Assembly: GCA_023105745.1 (NCBI GenBank)
Contig: JALGQZ010000011.1
Coordinates: 35,034,594 to 35,098,593 of the forward strand
Length of the DNA: 64,000 nt
Reading direction: 5' to 3'
Source: Austropuccinia psidii
Taxonomy: Eukaryota; Basidiomycota; Pucciniomycetes; Pucciniales; Sphaerophragmiaceae
The position numbers were made by a program, and so were the translations under genes. Shown here piece after piece: positions 11,893 through 23,478 of the stretch. Under the pieces are notes generated by a model, which saw only the letters and a program-made list of their open reading frames with translations, had not been told where the DNA came from and made no database searches. The stretch's first letter is position 1, and the number at the start of each line of letters is the position of its first letter.

Positions 11893-12480
11893 GTGTTCAA
11901 TGGTCTTCACTGTTTTCCATCCAGAGCACAATTGTGCACTCTGAATACTGGTGTCAAAAATTCTCTTAAATTATTTGTTTTCTCTTCTCTCTCTGATATG
12001 TTTTACAGTATTCTCATTGATTCTGTTACTACCCACTCATTTATTGCACAGCTGTTTGTTCACAAGTATTCTTTGACCATGTCAGAACTCCAAGAGAAGA
12101 TTCCCCTTATTATTATTGACTCCTCAGAGTCTCCTTTTTCATTTGTGACTCACCATACTAAGTATATGCTTGAGCTTCCTTCCTTCCCAAGCTTTCAATG
12201 GGACTTTTTAGTCATTGATACTCCCAAGGGAGAAGGCCTCATATTGGGCTTTGACTTTCTCAATCATTTTAATCCATCTGATGATTGGAGGAAAGGGCTG
12301 ATCACCTTTAATGCTGATCATAAGGACTATCATGATCCTTCAAAATCTATCAGTAATGCCTTTTCTTCTTCCAAATCATGTGCAGCTCTGGTTGGTGATT
12401 CTAGAACAACATCATTTCCATCTTCTGTCCATATTCCTTCCCTTAATTCCCATCAGTCATTACTATCATCTAGAGATTAA
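11893..12480 (+). pseudogene. Element A aspartic protease region
   Basis: The open frame contains a retropepsin-like core. FYSILIDSVTTHSFI corresponds to the active-site loop, ILxDSGATHSF in relatives, but the Gly of D-S-G is Val here. Downstream are a LVIDTPKGEG segment and the ILGFDFLNHFNP flap/helix typical of this clade. The protease would cut Gag-Pol; loss of the loop glycine should abolish activity. It lies between Gag and the reverse transcriptase frame. Confidence 0.8.
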
Positions 12481-12549
12481 GTCTTCAAAGAGATTCAAGA
12501 TTTTGGAGAAGATAATTCTGTATCTTCACTTCATCTCTTCTTTGGGAAT

Positions 12550-14050
12550 ATGGACCTTCCTCCTTCATCTTATCATGACTCCCTGGAGGAGTTTTGGGAT
12601 GAAGTGGAAGAGCCAGAAGAAATAGAAACCATGATGAAGGTTGTTCCTTCTGTTTATCACCAGTACTTGGATGTATTCTCCAAGGTGAAAGCAGAGAAAC
12701 TTCCTCCTCACCGCGCCTGTGATCATCATATTGAGCTGGAGGGGTCTCTACCTCTAGTTGGGGTGATCTACTCTTTATCAAACCAAGAGGCAGATACACT
12801 CAGGTCCTACATTTTAGAGGATGTAGAGAAAGTTTTTATCTGGCCAAGCTCCTCTTCAACAGAAGCACCTGTCATCTTTGTCAAAAAGAAAGATGGTGGC
12901 CTCTGTTTGGCGTTGATTACCGCAAACTCAATGCTGTTACTAGGAAGAACAAGTATCCTGTACCTGCTATTAATCAGCTCCTTACTGTTTTCAATGGTTC
13001 TTATATCTTCTCCAAGATTGATTTGCATGGTGCATATAGCCTGCTCAGAATCAAGGAGGGTGATGAGCATTTGACATGTTTTACAACTAAATATGGCAGC
13101 TATGAGTATTTGGTTATGCCATTTGGGCTCACCAATGCTCCTGCCTCTTGTCAATGATATTTTTTATGATCTTCTTGATATTTATGTTGTGGTTTTTTTG
13201 GATGACATTATGGTCTTTTCCAAATCTGAAGAAGAACATGTTGCTCATGTGTCCACTGTTCTTGCCAGACTCAGATCCAATAACCTCTTTGCTAAGGCCT
13301 CCAAGTGCCTGTTTCATGTTTCTAGTGTAGAGTATTTGGGTTATGTTTTTTCTTCTGAAGGCCTCAAGATGGACCAAGAAAAATTCCAGCAAATTCTCAA
13401 CTGGCCACCTCCAAGAAACCTCAAGGCACTTCAATCATTCCTTGGCTTTGCCAACTTTTACCGCCGTTTCATCAAGAATTATTCAAAGAAGATTAGTTCA
13501 CTCACAAGCTTCCTCAAGAAAGATTCCCATTTTCCCCTCAATGAGGAGGCTCTTAGACAGTTTCATCAACTCAAAGAGGCATTCACCATTTCTCCAATCC
13601 TTTCTCACTTTGATCCTTCTCTACCCACCATTGTAGAGACCGATGCATCAGATTATGCCTTGGGTGCTGTACTGACTGAGATTTATGACTCAGGAAAACA
13701 TCCCATTGCATTTGATAGCCATAAGCTCCTCCCAGCTGAGCTCAATTATGATATTCATGACAAGGAACTCCTTGGCATAGTCTGGGCTCTCAAGCGCTGG
13801 AGAGCTTTTCTGCTTTCTCTTTCTTCCCCCTTTAAAGTTCTCACCAATTGTTCCTCACTTCAATATTTCATTTAATCAAAGATTCTCACTCTCCGTCAAG
13901 CCCGCTGGGCTGAGTTTCTCTCTGAGTTCCACTTTTTATTCACCTACATCCCTGGCCGCTTGGCTACCCTTCCAGATGCATTGTCACATCGGGACAATGT
14001 TTACCCAGAGAGGGGGGGAGATTTCATCAGCAAGAATCCAATGAATTATT
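12550..14050 (+). pseudogene. Element A reverse transcriptase and RNase H, frameshifted
   Basis: The first part (12550-12915) carries the linker with YLDVFSK, LPPHR and [11 protein letters not shown] shift near 12915 moves the frame to [10 protein letters not shown] and [10 protein letters not shown] (near 13015-13045), then [10 protein letters not shown] second lesion near 13140 leads to 13093-13875. That frame holds the catalytic FLDDIMVFS (near 13195), GYVFSSEGL, LGFANFYRRFI, and RNase H with VETDASDYALGAVL and HDKELLGIVWALKRW. A stop after QYFI (13873) precedes a short tail with RQARWAEFL. The RNase H site usually Asp (LTD) reads LTN. It copied element RNA into DNA in its active ancestor. 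Confidence 0.9.
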
Positions 14051-14103
14051 AAAAAATAATCAAGAAAGATGAAATTCAAGCCTCAAAATTCTTTGCAGTC
14101 AAG

Positions 14104-15387
14104 GTGGAAGCATTTTCAAATTTGATTGAATCAATTCAGAAGGCATTATGGCAAGATTCTCAATATAGAAGTATCTTTCAAGATTTGGGTAAAGGTAAAT
14201 CTGTCCAAGATTATTCTCTTGATTTCTCTTCCCAACCTTTCCTGTTCAAAGATTGGGTGGTGGTCCCAAATAACCCCGCAATTCAACTCAGCATACTTCA
14301 AAAGAGGCATGACTCTCATCTAGCTGGACACCCTGGCCAAGAGAAGACTCTCAAACTTGTCAAGCAGGATTCTCACTGGTCTGGCATGACTCAATTTATC
14401 AAGGATTATGTATCATCCTGTCAACAGTGCTCAAGAAACAAAAATTTACATCACAAGAAATTTGGACTCCTCAAACCTCTTCCAATTCCAAATGGTCCTT
14501 GGATTTGTCTTTCAATGGATTTCATCACTCAATTGCCACTGTCCAATTCATTTGACTCAATCCTTGTCATAGTGAACAGATTCTCAAAAATGGCAGTTTT
14601 TATTCCAACAATGTCTTCAATAACTTCATTAGATTTGGCCTATTTATTCATCAAGAATATTTTCTCAAAGCATGGACTTCCTTCAAGCATTGTTAGTGCT
14701 AGAGGTTTTTTTTTGGTTCTTCCTTTTGGACCAATCTTTGTCAGCAGCGCAAGATTTCAAGAGATCTGTCAACTGCTTATCATCCAGAAACTGATGGACA
14801 GACAGAGAGGGTAAATCAGATACTAGAACAGTACCTTTGGATGTATGTCAGTTATCATCAAGATTATTGGAACACCTGGCTCCCGCTGGCTGAAGTTGCC
14901 TACAATAACTCTGACCACTCTTCAACAAAACAATCACCATTTTTCACTGTTTATGGAAGAGATCCACATTTTGACTCAGTTCACATTACTCAAGATACTC
15001 CTGCTGGAAAGTTATCAACAAAAATCCAATCATTACAGCAAGATGTCAAGAGAGAACTTGAAGTTGCCATAAACAGGTTTAAGAGGTATGCAGATAAAAG
15101 TAGAGCAAGTCCACCTGTTTTCAATCCTGGTGACATGGTATGGCTTTTTTTCCAAGAACATCAAATCAATTAGACCCACCAAAAAACTATCTGAAAGATT
15201 GTTGGGTCCTTTTCCAATCTTACAGAAGGTCAGCACTAATGCCTACCACCTCAAGCTCCCATCTCAATGGAAGGCCATCCACCCAGTCTTCCATATTTCA
15301 CTCTTAGAGCCAGTCAAGACATCAACAATCCCAAATAGGCATCAAGAGCCTCCTCCTCCAATCATCATTGAAGAACAAGAGGAATAG
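14104..15387 (+). pseudogene. Element A integrase, frameshifted
   Basis: The N-terminal zinc domain reads HDSHLAGHPG...CQQC (14308-14440). The catalytic core has MDFITQLP (first Asp, near 14518). The second-Asp block reads SARG in place of SDRG, followed by a frameshift near 14705-14720. The third-acid block TDGQTERVNQ lies near 14793-14822 in the other frame. The C-terminal barrel (GDMVWL, LGPFPI, HPVFHISLLEP) runs across another shift near 15150 to 15387. The enzyme would join cDNA to the chromosome. The Asp-to-Ala change alone would kill catalysis. Confidence 0.88.
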
Positions 15388-15590
15388 GAAATCTCTCAAA
15401 TACTGGACTAAAAGCTTAATAGAGGAAAATTATGGTATTTGGTGGAATGGAAAGGTTTCAGTCAAGACTCAGAAAGATCCACTTGGGAACCAACTGAAAA
15501 CCTCAATAATTTTCCTGAACTGGTTAAGGAGTTTCATTCTTTATATCCTGACAATCCAGGACCCAATTCTTCAAGAGCTTGATTTTTTAT
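15376..15590 (+). pseudogene. Element A integrase chromodomain
   Basis: After a TAG stop at about 15385 the same reading continues with EISQILD, a second stop, then LWYLVEWKGF and STWEPTENL, ending at a stop near 15588. The aromatic WYLVEWKG plus WEP is the hallmark of a chromodomain, placing A among chromoviruses. Chromodomains bind methylated histone H3 and direct integration to heterochromatin (family knowledge). Two in-frame stops separate it from integrase. Confidence 0.82.
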
Positions 15591-15594
15591 GGTG

Positions 15595-15975
15595 CTTGGT
15601 GGGGAGAGGAATTACCAAACGTAAGTCCCACTCCTGGTATGCATGTTTGGGGGTATTTTACCCTTTCTTGTTGTAAGCATCACCTTGGTCACTCTGTGAG
15701 CATTCTGCAATTTTTGAACGCAGATCTTTGGCCTGTCTTTCAACATCAATTCTAAAATTACAGCCATCTTTCACTTGGGCAAATGGACCTTTTTTTCATT
15801 TCACTTCCAAGTCCTTCCAATTCCAAGTCATTCTTTCAACAAATTCATTTTCTTTTATGGCACTGGCGGGAGTGGTAATTACCAAAAGTAAGTTCCTCTC
15901 CTGGTGTGCACTTCCCTGAGGGGTCTACAATCTGTAAAAACATCACCTTGGCCACTTTGTGAGCATCTGGCATCA
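15595..15975 (+). repeat. Two direct copies of a 125-bp unit in the 3' untranslated part of A
   Basis: 15595-15720 and 15853-15975 share GAATTACCAAA(C/A)GTAAGT, a CTCCTGGT(A/G)TGC block, AACATCACCTTGG(T/C)CAC and GTGAGCAT, at about 258-bp spacing. Both hold GTAAGT, a perfect intron donor-like hexamer. They lie after the last coding region and before the purine tract; role unknown. Confidence 0.6.
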
Positions 15976-16365
15976 AATTTCTCTTTCCAGGTCCTTGGGC
16001 AATTTCAAAATCAGTTATCAACCTCTGTGATGAAGATTGGAACCTCCTCAAGATTCATTTCTCTTTTATTTTTTCTTTTCTTAGTTTCATTTTCATTCTT
16101 CTACTTTTTTCTATTTTATTTTCATCTTAAATTTTCGCTTATCATGTCAAATTTCACGTCAAGATTATCATTCATTTCATTAATCATCAAATCTTGAAGC
16201 CCATGTCAAAAGAAGATCAAGAAAGTCCCACATCATATGCCAACACTTTAATATCAGTATCAAATTCATTTTTCTGAAAAGAGCTCCTCATTATCCCTCT
16301 CTCAAACCCTTTTCAATAGCCTCAACAGGCTTCACCTTGTATTGGTGCTCAGGAGCTCATCATTT

Positions 16366-16379
16366 CAAGGTGGGGGTAC
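16366..16379 (+). promoter_or_regulatory. Polypurine tract of element A
   Basis: AAGGTGGGGGTAC lies immediately before the 3' LTR start at 16380. A purine run in this place is the plus-strand primer for reverse transcription. Confidence 0.75.
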
Positions 16380-17875
16380 TGTCACAACCATGGAAATCCA
16401 CCCTCTTGGACCTCAATATGGCATATCCATGCCATACCCAATATATGGCAATTTGGCCATTGTCATGTTTTATAGCCTTAATGGTCATTTTATCATTTGG
16501 GGCCAACCTGGCCCCTTCACCATCATCAAGCCATTCTAGGCTGTCTCTTTGCTTTTAGGTATCCTGGGTATTTTCCATACAACAGGGAAAATACAGCCCA
16601 AATGCCTGTATTTGGCCTTTTAAGATTTAAATACAGTTTGTGCACTTTTGCACATTTTGCGCACTTTTGGGCATTTGGCTGTATTGAGCCATTTAGGCCA
16701 TATTTCTCATGTATTATGTGAAATAAGCCCAGAAGGCCATATCAGGCATTCTGGGGATTAATTGCCAGATTTGTGCATTTTGCGCACTTAGCTCAAATAC
16801 AGTTTTATAGCTGTATTAGCTGTATTGAGCCAAAAACCCAAAAATGGCCAAATCACTCAAAGGACACTTTCTCACCTCTGAAGCCTTCCAAGAACTAAAT
16901 TTCATTCATATCCTCCTGACATCACCTCAAAAGAACTTTGGCCCATTTCAACCTTCAATAACCAAAAGTGCCATATATGGTGTTATACACCATTATGCAT
17001 CTTTTTTCAGAAGCAATTTCAAATGTTTATTTCAACTTTTCAACAGGTCATCAAGGCACACCTTCCAGATGATTCATCAAGGCTAAAGGGCAAGTGTCAT
17101 AATCTCAAATACCAAAGACACCATCAAGCAATCAACGGTTATTCTCTCTCACAGTATTCCTCCAAGGGAATACTGGCTGTTCATTCTCAAGGGATATTCA
17201 AGAGGCAGTTCCAAAACAATGTGTCAAGGGTCAATGCTCCACCAATCCACCTTGGCAACCCAATTCATTATGTACAGTCTTAATTCATCAAGATCTGTAT
17301 TCTTCATTCATACACCATGGGAAGATCATTCAACCCAGTTCATTTCCCAATCTGGCAAGGTATACACTTCATCAAGCTGTCAATACAGCTTCAAGGATTT
17401 AATACAGACCAGCTGCCAGCCTGAAGGAGTCAAGCTCTCAACCTTTCACATATACCAGCCTCCTTTGACCCTGGGAGGTTTTTTCCCCAGTTAATTAATA
17501 TATTTTTATTTTATTGTATCTTTATTTATCTTACCATTTTTGTTAAGTGAATACTTATATTATCAAGTCAGTCATTTAGCACATTTTCTATTTTCTTTCT
17601 TCACCTGTCAATGGATATTTGGTGGTCATATCCTTACTAATTCTATTTTTCATTTTGGCAGGTTGAAACAGTGATTAAGGACTTACTTGGTTGGCTCTTT
17701 GGCCATTTGGCTTCCCATTTCTCTTATTGCATCTCATCTTTGTACTTGCATTCTTCTTAGAGAAATTCAATTATTTATTTTTACTTTCTTTATTCTTTTG
17801 GAGTCTTCCAAGTGAGTTCCCTGATTGCTGATTGCCAGGCTACTCTTGTTTTTCTGTCCAAGAGCCCCTGTGACA
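16380..17875 (+). repeat. 3' LTR of element A
   Basis: 1496 bp, same ends as the 5' LTR (TGTCAC...GTGACA). It lacks the 28-bp block seen near 6100 and has other small differences. It is followed by the right duplication GTGTT (17876-17880) and the rest of B1 integrase. Confidence 0.9.
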
Positions 17876-18560
17876 GTGTTTGACCTGTGGAAGAATGAAA
17901 AGATGTCTTATATTCCAATTCCAATTCAGGTGTTTGAGCTGCACTAGTCATGGATAAAGCCATCTGAAGCTTTAAATTCTAAACCATAGGCACAAAATAT
18001 CCTTACAATGTCTTCTAAAGTTTGCATCATTATCTCTGCAAGCCCATCAGTTTGAGGGTGGTATGCTGTAGAAAATGATAACTTGGTCCCAAAAAATCTC
18101 TGATGATTGGCCCAAAGTGCAGATGTGAAATTTTGGTCTCTTTAACCTATGATATTCTTAAATAACCCTGTGTGAAAATAACTCTATTCAATAGGAGGAG
18201 AGCTGTATCCATAGCAGTGTCATCTTTATGAAATGGTAAGAATAAGGAAATTTTGCTATATCTGTCGACAATGAATATGAAATCATTATAAATATTTTCA
18301 CCACTTGTAGGTAGTGCTGTGACCAAATCAATGTGAACAACTTCCCAAGGAAATTTTGGTTTTTTAATATTAATCATGAGTTTAAATTTCTTGCCTGTTC
18401 TCCTGTTTTATTTTTTGCATCTGTCACAAGTATGGAAATATTCAATGGTTTATTTTCTCCAAGATGACCACCATGCATAGTTGTTGACTTTCTCAATTTT
18501 TCTGTCCTCTGACAGGTTCCCAGAATAGATTCTATAATGACATTCATGGAGAATTTTATT
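17876..18560 (-). pseudogene. B1 integrase, zinc domain and catalytic core
   Basis: On the minus strand, 18560 down to 17876 matches B2 integrase (54683-55393). It has LSEDR, AWWSSWRK, a HTCDRC zinc motif near 18420, WEVVHIDLVTALP (first catalytic Asp), IVDRYSK and KDDTAMDTALLL. The block expected to read SDRDPKF is corrupted near 18140, with loss of the second Asp. Several stops are present. It is contiguous, but for element A, with 5400-6024. Confidence 0.8.
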
Positions 18561-20005
18561 GATAATAAATCTACTTCATAATTCCATTACACAATAACAT
18601 TTAGTCTTGTGATAGATTATGCTGTCAGACAAGTGAAATATTCCTTAATAATAGGACGTTTTCTACATTTCATCCAATTAATTAACCAAATCTGTGTCTT
18701 TAAAGTATTTATCTGATAAGAATGCTAATATGTGGAAATTCTTGTCTTTATTGTATGACTATCTGAATTTTTGAAATAATTAAGTCCCAGTGTCAGTTAT
18801 GTCAATTCCTTCAATTTTAATCTATGGTTCTACTTCTGGAGGTGCTTACGGTGGTTTATCAATTATATTTGCTAGTGCCCACCTGCTAATTCCATCAAAA
18901 TTTCTATGTATATTTAATTCCTTATGAGCTATGTTCATATTTAATCCATATTATTGAATGGTGTTTGCCATCTCAACAGGTGCCTGTTAATTTTCTATTT
19001 TCAGAAGTGATTTTACTGCATAAAAGTCAGTTATCACTTCAAAAATACTTCCACAAAAATGATAGTGCAATTTATCAAGTTCCCATATCAAAAATAAATA
19101 TTCCATCTGGCTTGAACCATATCTGGCTTCTGTTGGTTTGATTTGTCTTTATATAGAATGAACTGGTACTTCCGTTAGTTTTTCATTAATAATTTAGACT
19201 TGGTGTAGGGCTTCCCCCAATCCATATCCACATTCATCAATGTACAGCTTGAAGGGTATATTCCAGTAAGGCGTTTGGATTAAAGGTGCTTCTGTAATGG
19301 CTTTCCTTATATTCTAATATTCTCTAATTATTTATTGGGTCATCTCAAATACTGTCTGTTGATCACATATTTGATAGAGTGACTTGGCTATAGTTTCAAA
19401 ATATTTCAGGTTTTGCCTTTAATAAATGGGAAATCCAAGAAAATAAATCATTTAATTCTTATTATGGGGTATTGGTTTAAGTAAAAATTCTGCCAATTCT
19501 TTTTGTCAATACCTAAACTTAAACCAGAAACAATAATTACAAGCTCTTTGAGTTCTTCAAAGCCAAAATTGAATTTCTTAAATGAAATCTTCATATTAAA
19601 TTCTGAAACTTTGTTTAATAATCTTTCATATCTTTCAAAGGCAAAATACCGTGAGGCTGAAAATATGATTAAATCATCAATATAAACAATAAGCAATCCT
19701 TCAGAAATCTCTAGGGAAAATCTGGTATTAATCATTCTTTCATAATGAGATGGGGGAACCTTTACTACCAAATGGAGTTCTCAGAAACTCATAAATACCA
19801 CAGTGAGTGATAATTCTAAGTACTTCTTCGCTTTTGGTGTCAATACATTCTGATGAAGACTTTTTAGTGCATGCATTGAGGCTAAATACTTGGCTTTAGA
19901 CAATTTGGTCAAGATTTATTGGATTTGAGGAATTGGATACCTATCTGGAACTTTATACATATTCAGTGCTCTCAAATCTCCAACCATCCTTGATTTATCA
20001 TTGCT
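18561..20005 (-). pseudogene. B1 reverse transcriptase and RNase H
   Basis: The frame at 19448-19771 contains IVYIDDLIIFS (the YxDD site is intact), KISFKKFNFGF and [10 protein letters not shown], all as in B2. Further on (18970-19080) RNase H remnants include a FEVITDF strand that keeps the Asp. Upstream (19780-20000) the fingers region follows in broken frames. Multiple stops rule out function. The same domain order and wording in B2 confirms the family. Confidence 0.8.
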
Positions 20006-20800
20006 TCAAGCAATAATGACAAGAGTTGTAACTTCAACTTCTTCATTATGGCCTACTTCTCTTAGTGAACCAAGTTGTGTTAGCTCTTTGATATCTTTTT
20101 CTAAATCTTCCACAGCTCTGGGGCTTTCTTGGTAGGCTGGTCTCCTGAGCACTTTAGGGTATGGTCTGTCAATATTAAGATTAATATGCACTTCATGCCC
20201 TCTAATTGCACTTAAATTTTCATTGTATGAAGCAAAGTAATTATTATATGTGTATAACACATTAATGATCTCTTGCTCCATTTTTAGTGATAAGTCTGGA
20301 TTAATTTTTGCATTGCTAAGTTGATTCAACACAAATTCCTCTTTATTCTTATCTCTAATTGAAGATAATACTGATATTTCTTTGGGAATATTAGAAAAAG
20401 CAAATTTTTTTCTTTTTTTTTCTCCAATTGTAAAATATCTATCTTTATTCCTATTTATATCAATACCATGAATAATGAAGTAGTCATTTCCAAGAATTAT
20501 ATTTTGAGAAATACAGTTATCCACTGCCACTATCTCTGTTTCAATTCTCATAGATCCTGCTGGGTGTGGAAATATCAATTTAGTGTCTAATATACTCAAA
20601 TGGTACATATGATTACTGGAACTGCTGAACTGGACACCTTCTATTTGTAATCTACTGTTTTCCACAGGGGAATTATGCTTTGAAGGTAATATTTTCCTAC
20701 AAAAGTGCGAAATTCTCATGTTTCTAGATTAAATTTGGATTCTACATCATTTATCAAAATTGATGTAATACAAGATTCTCCAGAAGTGTAAACTTTGCCT
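20006..20800 (-). pseudogene. B1 protease remnant and reverse transcriptase N-terminus
   Basis: The 237-codon frame 20006-20719 matches B2 57298-56893 and on: GVQFSSSSN, ILDTKLIFP, GNDYF, GIDIN, YFTIGEKKR, FAFSNIPK, GHEVHINLNIDRPYP and LRRPAY. It ends in the first RT block VGHNEEVEVTT. The protease active-site loop, upstream near 20740, reads NLET followed by a stop where B2 has NLDTG. Both the catalytic Asp and the Gly are lost. Confidence 0.8.
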
Positions 20801-20959
20801 CTGCAGATTTAGTTTTCCACATTTTGAAATCCTGGATATTAATCAGGCTATAGCAGTCTTCACTATATTATGGTAAATTAGTATGGACTTCAGTAAACTC
20901 AAAGAGTGCTGTCATATTTTAAATATGGCAGTCCTCTACCGGCGTGTAATCAGAGATTT

Positions 20960-22917
20960 AAGAATCCTGGTCAGCTTTTTGTTTCTCCTCAGTACACTGA
21001 GAATCTCAAATTACTTGAGCTTCATTGATTTTTTGCTAAATTTGCAGTTCTCCCACACTTACAGCAATTAAAGATGGGTCGTTCAGGTATCCAATCTTCT
21101 CTCAAAGTCTTAGGCATAATTTTGGACACAACAGGGTTTTTAGTACATATTTTACAAATTATTGTCCTAGTAATGATACCTCCCATTGCATTGATATATT
21201 CTTCTGTTTAAAAGGATTCTACTAATCTGCATTTTATAGCATGTTCTAGTTCACCTCCACATTTACTTAATATTTTCATATTAAACATTGAGTCAGACAT
21301 ATCTGGGTATGAATTAGATTTTCTGTATCTCTGTTTGAAGAACCAAGTAAGTGGTTTATATTTTTCTGAATTAAAAATTTCACTCTAAAAAGAATTTCAA
21401 ATTTTGAATATCCAGTAATTGCTTACCCACTTGGTTATTATCTCATATTTCCACCAAAGCCAAGTATTTTGGCCATTTTCTTGCCTAATCTTGTAATACC
21501 ATTTCTTTGAAGTCCTGGTAAAAAAGGAGTGTAATTTAGCTACTATTATTTCCTCAGGTAGGTTAAAGTTCTCTTTCAATATATAAATTTTTCTAATGAA
21601 TTCAATGTGTTTATATTCTCCTTCACCAGAGATTGTTGGACATTACTCTAGCTTTTGAATCTTTCTTTAAGTGATTGAATTTTCTCTTGAAAAAGGGGTC
21701 AGACTTTTTTTTACAGAACGTTTTCCTTCATTTAAGGGTGTGTAGTGTCTGGGAATATGTGAATCAGGTTCATATTTTTTATGAATTTGATTCACTTTTT
21801 CAACTATCTCTTCTTTTAGCTTTTTAATTTCATTATTACGTCTCTCCAGATGTGTTGAAAAAAAGATTTGTGTTATGAACTATGTCAAAAACATTCTCTT
21901 TTGATATTTTTAGTTTTTAATTGATATCATGAATGGAAAAATTATCCAATTCATCATTTTTAACCTCACATCTATTGGAAATTGGCTTAATTCTTGCATT
22001 TGGCACTTTACACCATTCAGTGAAAGTTCTGTCATTTTTTACCAATTCCTTTAATTTTGCTGTTAATTTCTTTAATTCTTTCTCAAAATTGTCAATTTTT
22101 ACATCAATAATGGACTGAATATGTCTTATTTCATCCATCATTTGTATGGAAATTTCCTATTGAGCCTTTCTTGTTACTTTCCTGTGAGCTCAATAAGAGT
22201 CCTGGACATATTGAGAATGCTTTCCATGGATAAAGGCTCAAATTTGGTAATCTTGTTCCCTTGTGGGTAAGGTCTGTTCCAATTGTATTCTCCTTTCCCA
22301 TTTCCTTTATTGCTCCTGGGACCTTTCTGTTTCTTCTGAGGTCCTCTGGATTTTTTTTCTTGGGAGTTTTCAAGCTGGTTTTGAACTGGTTTATGCTAAT
22401 TTTCCTTCCTTTTCCAAACCTGGCTAGATTTCCAGTTCCTTCTTTTGGTCTACAGATAAAATAATTTGGTTCTTCAACCAGCTCCTAATTTTTTTTTACT
22501 TTGGCCTTGAAAGGCAATTTTCTCCAACCTCATAAGAGTTATGTGTTCTTCTCCTGACCTAGAAGCCTCTTGATGTGTAAGTAGGAGATCATAGCCCCCT
22601 GCCAAAGGCTTGGGCATATTTCCCATTCTTCTTCCTTGGCTTCTCTGTACCATTTTTTGGACTGGTACTGATATATTTCTTTTCCCTCCCTTTGGAAGTG
22701 GTTCAACCCTTGAAACATTACTTTGGATCAGTTCAGGCTCAGAGTTCATGTCAAAGGTTGTTGGTACAGACCTCCAGGAATAGGGAGAAACTCTGGCATC
22801 CTCCAAATATGCCTTTATTGAGGAAGGCCTTCCAGGTCTGGCTCTGGTATTACCTCTTCCTTGTCCAGATCCATCTAGTTGAGCTGAATAGGTGCTTCCA
22901 TTTCTATTATTCCCCAT
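20960..22917 (-). pseudogene. B1 Gag, broken
   Basis: The start is best placed at the ATG at 22917, whose first residues (MGNNRNGSTYS) align with the Gag start of C (MPPTRSGASYK). The frame open to 23112 upstream is not needed. The N-terminal part runs to 22474; then, after a stop, come ELVEEP, GTDLTHKGTRLPN (22250-22300) and a coiled Lys/Glu-rich segment (21917-22141). A capsid-like piece with ARTSKKWYY and NTWLWWKYE follows (21397-21579). The zinc knuckle near 21040-21070 reads CCKCGRTANLA, with Asn at the usual His position, as in B2. Stops and shifts are numerous. Confidence 0.78.
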
Positions 22918-23478
22918 TTTCATGTCAATTTGTGGGAAAATTAAGAATAAAGACAAAGAAAATATACCTTTTGGTGGTTGTTTAGATAGCTCTGTTTTGA
23001 ATGAAGGGCCTCTTTTGGAAGTTTTCACTTCAACAATTTCTTCAGATTCTAGACTGGTGATATATCTCCTACTTAGCTTATTAGAAGATGCAATATAATT
23101 GATTAAAGACAATAGAAGATAGAAATGATCAAAGAAGAAATATTTTTTGTGAATTTTTTTGAATATTTTTAATATTTTTTATATATTCAAAATATGATTA
23201 TTTTTGAAGAAAAAAATATAAAGTTTTAAATCAAAAATTAATGCAGAGTAACTCAAAGAAGAACTTTATAATTTTTTGGATTTGGAAAGGCCAAATGTAA
23301 AAACAATATAAAAATAATCAAAATTTCTCAATAAAAAATATTTTTTAAGAAAATTTCAAAAATGAAAAATAATTTCACTTCAAAATGAAACAAAAAAATC
23401 ATCAATTAGTATATTGTAAAGCTTATAAATATATTAATCAAGGGTTCAATGTTAAAGGAATATGGCCAGGCCCACAGA
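22918..23478 (-). other. B1 leader between 5' LTR and gag
   Basis: AT-rich untranslated stretch. On the minus strand the bases just after the LTR read TCTGTGGGCCTGGCCATATT, which resembles the TTTGGGGGCGTATCCGTGAT that follows the C LTR at 61203. This is the likely primer-binding region, though no specific tRNA can be assigned. Confidence 0.5.

Larger units (their letters stand above)
6025..17875 (+). mobile_element. Full-length Ty3/gypsy chromovirus A, nested in B1
   Basis: It has two long terminal repeats (6025-7539 and 16380-17875) in direct orientation, both starting TGTCACAACCATGG and ending CCCCTGTGACA. A 5-bp duplication flanks it and a purine tract precedes the 3' LTR. Internal order is leader, gag, protease, reverse transcriptase, RNase H, integrase, chromodomain, which defines a chromodomain-bearing Ty3/gypsy element. 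The unit is 11.85 kb, of which 2.18 kb is a later solo LTR in gag. Multiple stops, frameshifts and lost catalytic residues mean it no longer encodes working proteins. Confidence 0.92.
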
